Below are positions 58,385 to 64,000 of a stretch of DNA of 64,000 nucleotides, in pieces. Positions within the stretch are counted from its first letter, which is position 1. The number at the start of each line of letters is the position of its first letter. Where the stretch lies: the NCBI GenBank assembly GCA_033977485.1, contig CM066987.1, positions 89,250,588-89,314,587 on the forward strand, given 5' to 3'. The stretch comes from Hydrangea macrophylla. Its lineage: Eukaryota > Streptophyta > Magnoliopsida > Cornales > Hydrangeaceae. The notes under the pieces were generated by a model. The model saw only the letters and a list, made by a program, of their open reading frames with translations. It was not told the DNA's origin and searched no databases. The translations under genes and the position numbers were made by a program.

Positions 58385-59045
58385 CACCAAGGGATAACAG
58401 GGATTTCCGGGATACTTCGGGAATTTTGGACAGAGTTTCTGGGAGAAACAGGGATTCGGAAGATTCGGAGAAATTTCTAGAAGTCATTTGAGTTTCTAGG
58501 AGAAATAGGGATTTCTGGTTGATTTGGACTGAGCTTCTAGGAGAAATTGGAAAATCAAAATTTCTGGGAGAAATTGGTACATCTAGGCATTTTTGGGAAG
58601 TTTGGATGGAGTTGTTGGAATTTTTGGGAAATCTTGAAGATTTGGATAGAGCTTATGGGAAAACATGAAAACTCGGGTAAGTTGGACAGAGTTTCTGGGA
58701 GAAACAAGTATACCAGAATTTCTGGGAGAAATTGAGATTTCTGGGTAATCTGAGAGATTTGGACAGAGCTTCTGGGAAAACAGGTATAACTGGGTAAGTC
58801 GGACAGAGTTTCTGGGAGAAACAAGTATATCGGAGTTTCTAAGGAAAATTGAGGTTTCTGGGTATTCTGGGGGAAGCAAGAATATCTGGGGGACATAAGT
58901 ATATCGGAGTTTCTGGAAGAAATTGAGATTTCTGGGTAATCTGGGGAGAAATAGGGATTTCTAGGAAATCTGGGTGATTCGGACAGAGTTTCTAGGAGAA
59001 ACAGGGATATCCTGATGAGTTGGGTAGAGTTTATGGAAGAATTAG
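58385..59045. repeat. Degenerate array of GGACAGAGTTTCTGGGAGAAAC units
   Basis: More than ten loose copies of GATTTCTGGG(T/A), GATTTGGACAGAG and TTTCTGGGAGAAA occur at roughly 55-60-bp spacing. Phase-like frames on the minus strand (P, S and F-rich) are by-products. Confidence 0.75.
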
Positions 59046-59669
59046 GAATATACGACGAGAATAGGTGATGATGGTGATCATACTGTCTAGCAAGTTTTCA
59101 TACTCCTATGTCTCAGGACCAGTAAACAAGGTTTGCGGTGTATATCTTTGTGAGCATAGAGCAGACATCCTTATCATGGTGCCTAGGCAAGTCAACTCAA
59201 TGTGATCACATGTGAGTGATTGCCTTGGGAATCATAAGAAAAGAGGTTCTGTTCTATGCCACATAAGCGTCTACATCGTGCAGGTAATCCCGCCAGGGCA
59301 TACAACAGTTATATCACATTGTCCTATCTGAAAAGATAAATGAACAGTCCTATGAAAGGTTCTACAGGAATCTATATGCAAAGGCTGGGTTTAGTCAAAG
59401 AGGGTCCGTTGACGAGAGTTCCAATATACCGTCGGAGAGACAGTACGGAGGTTTTTACTCTTTTTGATATACCTTGGAAGGTACAGTATCAACGGTGACT
59501 TGTGCCCTGGCACAGCAAGACCTGAACAATGTCAGCGCCGCGTTTCAGACACAGCCGGAGGGGGGGAAATGCAAGAGTGCAATGCGGTGAACCAAACACA
59601 GTAAAAAGATGATTTTAAGGATGCTTCTTATGAGTCAAACCTCTGTATTATTTTGTTTTAAAATAAAAA
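59046..59669 (-). other. Element E 5' leader
   Basis: No open frame of note is present. It lies between the primer site and the purine-rich array. Confidence 0.45.
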
Positions 59670-59690
59670 TCCCCAGCAGAGTCGCCAGAT
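59670..59690 (-). other. Primer-binding site of element E (tRNA-Arg type)
   Basis: On the minus strand TGGCGACTCTGCTGGGGA begins three bases after the LTR end. Plant tRNA-Arg genes that end CCCCAGCGGAGTCGCCA would pair with one mismatch. tRNA-Arg priming is characteristic of the Ogre/Tat group (family knowledge). Confidence 0.8.
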
Positions 59691-62600
59691 TGTGGACACC
59701 GGGAATCGGACCACTTCTCTTGTTTGAGATTGTTTTGAAATTGATTTGAATCAAAGAAAGAAAATAGGTCTGTTGAAAACAGATACAGAGTCGCCACTTG
59801 GTCTTTAAGGAACCAAGAAACCTAATTTTGACTCACCCAAGCGGATAAGGGCACCGGCCCTTCATAACCAAAGAACTTGGTTCGGGGTTTTGGTACGAGA
59901 GAGGAAGGAGCCTTTGTCTCGACTAAAACACCCTCAACTCGCCCCGTCTTTCGACGGGCCTCAATTAGCATCCAAATAATCATCTTATACTAGGTATGGT
60001 TCGACAAGTAATACTACGATAGTATATTACATCACATAAGAAACTTGAAACGAAAGATCTAAAGATAAGATATCATTCATAAGATCTAAGCCAAATATCA
60101 CACAATGCGAAGTGAAAGATCACACAAATAAACCTAGGAAAAATCGTCTAATCATATATCAATTAATCAAGTTTTCCTAATCTAAAGGGGGACATGAATT
60201 GTTCTTGAAACAAATAAACAAAGAAATCAAAATATGCTTAACAAGCTAGTATGATGCATGTTATTCTTTGAGAAAAGAAGATCTCTCAATCCCCGGGACG
60301 GATGAGAAAGGATGATTAGATCAAAGGGGGAGCATCAATGTGTGATCAAGTTCATTCCTTATAATCTCCTTGGATTAAGAGTTACAAAAACCCCAAATCT
60401 TGCATGAATGCAATGTATGTATCTAAAATGTGCAAAGGTTGTAGTGTGTTTTGTGTACATGGATTTCTAGAATGACTTAGAAGTCTAAAATGTGTATGAA
60501 TGAATGAATGAAATTAACATGGGATGTGTACAAATGTAGTATGAACTACTTCCTAAGATATGAACTAATTTGGAATGCATATGAGCATCAAATCAAAGAA
60601 TGAAAGTTGAAATGTACTTGCTGTGAATAGTGGACAGAACAGTAACATGATCTTTTGGAATTTGAAAAGAGGGGTTAGGAATTTTTTCAATGCATGATTT
60701 TTTATGGAGATGTTCCTTATTGTGTCTAGAAGACAACTCAAAAGGCCAATCTTGAATATCTATCACAGATTGAGAGAAATCATATAAACAACACAGGTCA
60801 CTCAGAAACAGAGTCCGTACTGTCGACTGAAATGTTAAAAAATATTAGAAAACGAAAAAGAATGATCTAAGGGCCCATTTTATACAGAAAGTTCCCTAAG
60901 ACATTGAATTGTAAGGGAAAAATAAGTTAGGACCACCCCTTTTGGAAAAGGTTTCTGTAAAAGAGGTTGGAAGTTGACCTAGCTGCTATGACAGCAAAAT
61001 CAGAATGTTTGGAAGGAATATTGGGATCCAAATGGACCATTTCCAAGTACTTCCAAGTCAAACCAAAAATCATGGGTGTTCTCCAATGAGTTAGGAAGAC
61101 TTTCCAAGTGGCCTTGCATCCATATGTTGAGTATTGAGTTCTAGAGAAATCTTTGAACTCAACTCACTCATTGTTTTGACTCATTGTTTTGAAGATTTTG
61201 GAGAAAACAAAGTTTTGTTTCTTGAAACCAAATGAGAGGGATTGAGAGGGGTTTTGAAATAGATGTTTTGAAAGCACATTTTCAATACTCAATAAGGATT
61301 ATAGCCACTTAAAATGTCAACATTAAACTCATCATCAAGAACCTCCAAGATTGTTGGAGAGATTTATTTTTATTTTTGAACATAACTTCAATACATTTCA
61401 AGAATACCTTGGAAGTATTGAGGTTATGATCATCATCTATCAAACATGTTTTTGAGGTCAAGAACTACTATCCATAAGGATTCACTCACCCCAAACTTCA
61501 TGTCATCACTTAGATGATGATGAACTAGTAAGTAAATAAAGAAAAGAAAAAGAAATGAGATAAGGAGAGATGAACATATATATAATCAAAGCAAGTAAAT
61601 AGCAATCAATAGATGATAATCAATGTGATTTTGGACTTGTAGCTTGGTGTTTCACTCATAGATTTTGACATTTGGACATGGAAGTAGCTTCCTATCTCAT
61701 GAATGCTCAAGAATGAGGGTTGGAGTGGACTTTGAATGTGAAGTATATAGAAGGATGATGGAAGAAAACAAGAATAAAACTCACTTTCTTATGGAAAATC
61801 AATGGGAGAAGCTCCCTTTCTCTCTTCTAAACCTATCTCTATCTCTCTTCTTCTCTACAACTTTTCAAGCTTTGCACTTGGCCCCCCTAAAATGAAGAGC
61901 AATGGGGGGTTTAAATAGGCCAATTTGGGGTGGTTTTGGGGTTTTAGAAGTACTCCCATTGGTCCCAAACAACTGTGAACATAAAACTATGTCGTTTTGG
62001 CTTTCAATTAATCAAATTGGACCCCCAAAAAAATTACAAAAATGGACTCTGCGAGGGATGAGTGCCGCGGCGGCACTGGGCCAGTGCCGCGGCGGCAGTG
62101 CTCCTCAGACGCCCAAAAATTTACGTTTAGGCCCCCAGAGGTTCCGGTATTCGTGAAAAGGCCCTATTTCGTCCGAAATTCACAGAAAATGCATATGAAC
62201 TCCAAACTGAGGCTGTGATATACCGTTGGAAAGGTATTGGAGTCTACTTTACATAAAAAATAGTTCGGGGATAAGTCACTTTGAAAAGTTTTGCGGTATT
62301 TGCGATAAAAGCCAATTTGATCGCCTTTTTCGCCTTTGGAAATTTATAATAAATTCGTTTTAAATCCAAAAATTATGTGCGATATACCGTTGGAAAGCTA
62401 TTGACCTCTAGTATCCATGAAAAATGTTTGAAGATTGTTTTGGTGCCCCGGTTCTAAAGTCAAATTCTGGTCAAACTGGTCAAACCTGGGATTCTCGGGA
62501 AGTTCTAGAAACCTCCGGGAGTTCCCGGGAGCTGATGTTTTCGCTCGATTTTCTTTTAGAACTTGTTTTAACACTTTTCTTATGATTTAAAATGATTCCA

Positions 62601-62977
62601 GTGAATTCGGACGATTTCGCTCAAACTTGGTCAAATCTTGGTCAAACCTGGTCAAACCTTGGTCAAACCTTGGTCAAACCGGTCAACGGGGACTTTTCGG
62701 GAACTTCCGGGACTTCAGGGGGTCTCTGGGAGCCGACGATTTCATCTGATTTTTCTTAAAAACTCATTTTGTTACTTTTCTTACGACATAGCATGTTTCC
62801 AGAACTTCGGGACCAAATCTGGGAGTTTTTTGGGCTTTCAGGGGCATTTTAGTCATTCTGAGCATTCTGAGGGATAGAGCTGACTTCCAGGAGTCCTTTT
62901 GAGTCTTTTACGATCATTGTGAACCACCAAGCTATGGGTGTCCTAAATCTGATAGTCGACAAAATGGGGTGTCTACA
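59691..62977 (-). mobile_element. 5' LTR of element E (3287 bp)
   Basis: It is nearly identical to the LTR at 48964. The extra length is mainly one additional TGGTCAAACC unit near 62640-62660. TATA-like CTATTTAAACC is near 61909-61919 (minus strand). Confidence 0.92.
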
Positions 62978-63102
62978 GGGGGTCGAGGTGATACGCACTT
63001 CAAACCTCAAGAGGCGTAGGTGATATTACTGAAACGTGAGGGGGTCTACGTGTGATTAGAGCAAACCTCAGGGGGTCTAGGGGATATTTATCCTTATTAT
63101 TA

Positions 63103-63507
63103 TGGTGGATTAGACTACATTTAGGCTAAAATATTGCATGTACTAAAAAAAATTTCCCAAACTTTAAAAGTTGAGTGGATACCATGGTACCCACTAGATC
63201 CCATATCCCTACATCCCTGGATGAAGTGCTTTCTCTTATGTTCATGGTTGTATTAGACACCGTTTCGAGATGCTCCAAAAGACCTGATCATATCATCTTT
63301 TTTTAGGGTAAAACCTGATCATATTATCACCTCATGATATCAGATGCCAAGGAAAGTTCCACTCTAATTCCTTGAGAACAAATAGGTTTCGTAGTGTAAT
63401 TATTCTTCTTTTTCAATCCTCAATCAGAATATTATTTAGTTAATGTTTTATGCCACAAATTTAAGTAAAAGCAACATTTATTATAGAGCTCTCTAATGGT
63501 CTTGTTC
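63103..63507. other. Flanking DNA without recognised features
   Basis: This A+T-rich stretch follows the right end of the foldback element. A gene or repeat was not recognised here. Confidence 0.4.
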
Positions 63508-64000
63508 TGTAATACCTTATATTTTTAAATGTATATTTATGTGTAAGACTTGATATCACATCTGGAACATCTGTATGATCCTTACCCTTCTGTTGGTGAA
63601 ATTTGAGTCTCAATCGATTGCATGTAATCTCAGTTGATTTGTTTTCTCCGGTGTCCCAATAGTCAAAATGGGTAGCCAACATCTATATCAGTAGCTGAGG
63701 CAATCCCCTTAATTGATTGACATGATGGCCGTTTTAATCGATCGAACTCATCATAATCGATTAAAACCCTGCCGACATGATATCGACATAAATGCAATGA
63801 TTGCATCTCTTTACAATCAATGGAACCCTTGTCAATCGATTGAACCATTGCCATCTGTTGTCAATTGATTGAACGATTTCAATCGATTGAAAGTGTTCTG
63901 GTCTTTATCCCTGAGTTTATGCAAGGACTACTACCTGTACCCTTCCCTTTCCCTATACATATATTAGTGTTTTATGTGTATGTGTAGTTGTAGGCCCAGA
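63508..64000 (+). mobile_element. Start of an LTR of the TGTAATACC family, runs off the window
   Basis: TGTAATACCTTATATTTTTA resembles the start of the solo LTR at 16392 (TGTAATACCCTGTATTTTGG). Both have scattered (A/C)AATCGATTG words soon after (63612, 63740, 63835, 63880). The other end is not in the window, so whether it is a solo LTR is unknown. Confidence 0.55.

Larger units (their letters stand above)
48964..62977 (-). mobile_element. Element E: complete gag-only Tat/Ogre-like retrotransposon (14,014 bp)
   Basis: LTRs are 48964-52229 (3266 bp) and 59691-62977 (3287 bp), flanked by GGGGG (48959-48963, 62978-62982). The 7.46-kb interior has a tRNA-Arg-like primer site, a gag remnant, no pol and at least six tandem arrays. 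The LTRs look about 99% identical by eye, so the insertion is recent even though the element cannot code for its own enzymes. Confidence 0.93.
48338..63093. mobile_element. Mutator-like foldback element (about 740 bp), split by element E
   Basis: The ends GGGTAAATATCACCTAGACC (48338) and GGATAAATATCCCCTAGACC (63093, minus strand) are inverted repeats. The flanks are the 9-bp direct repeat TTATTATTA (48329-48337, 63094-63102), the size made by Mutator-type transposases. The arms are long: the sequence from 48338 to about 48600 pairs with the sequence from 48780 to 48963 plus 62983-63093. A tandem duplication of about 76 bp (48655-48770, with ACTTATTAGTGTAATTGTGC) fills the loop. There is no transposase, so it is non-autonomous. 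Confidence 0.8.

Noticed and set aside
59670..59690. Possible tRNA gene because of tRNA-Arg-like sequence
   Set aside because: Only the 18-bp primer-site complement is present; no cloverleaf can be drawn from the surrounding sequence.

Overview
The window is plant nuclear DNA, most likely from a eudicot, and is essentially a stack of nested LTR retrotransposons. It is A+T-rich and holds Ty1/copia and Ty3/gypsy gag-pol remnants, a Tat-lineage polyprotein with a second RNase H, plant mobile domain (PMD) proteins and a Mutator-like foldback element. I found no host housekeeping gene, tRNA, rRNA or CRISPR array. The species cannot be named from the sequence alone. I give the elements letters here.

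Layout. (1) 1-8809: the 3' part of a plus-strand Tat/Ogre-like element (A). It has an antisense spliced PMD gene (1205 to 100), a 60-bp tandem array, a polypurine tract (PPT), and a 3' LTR (2889-8809) split by a 3.0-kb solo LTR (3719-6724; target-site duplication, TSD, TCCCC). (2) 8810-15625: the 3' part of a second plus-strand element (B). It has a second, broken antisense PMD gene, itself split by a solo LTR (11059-14089; TSD CTAGA), then a PPT and a 3' LTR (14997-15625). (3) 15626-22166: a decayed minus-strand copia element (copia-1), with a solo LTR (16392-18774) inserted in its reverse transcriptase YVDD codons. (4) 22167-48286: a minus-strand gag-only element (D) with two LTRs (LTR1, LTR2) and part of a second copy sharing LTR1. 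LTR1 is split by a complete 19.7-kb Tat element (C, 22937-42603; TSD GCTTG) and by a copia-type solo LTR (43181-44486; TSD CGCAC). LTR2 is split by a solo LTR of the C family (47506-48120; TSD GTAGT). C carries an antisense gene (Transposase_28-like), which is interrupted by a nearly intact, recently inserted copia element (copia-2, 25068-33770; TSD GTATC). (5) 48338-63093: a Mutator-like foldback element (9-bp TSD TTATTATTA) split by a complete 14.0-kb gag-only Tat/Ogre derivative (E, 48964-62977; TSD GGGGG) with 3.3-kb LTRs and at least six tandem arrays. (6) 63508-64000: the start of another LTR of the family seen at 16392.

The most interesting pattern is that three independent Ty3/gypsy-type elements (A, B, C) carry a gene in the same place and orientation. 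Each gene is antisense to gag-pol, starts close to the PPT/3' LTR and runs toward pol. Two encode PMD proteins and one encodes a Transposase_28-like protein with a coiled coil. At least two keep introns, and the one in C has its own TATA-like site. Relative ages read from LTR pairs by eye (copia-2 about 0.7% different, E about 1%, C about 6-7%) agree with the order of nesting. All coordinates, TSDs and divergence estimates were read by eye.
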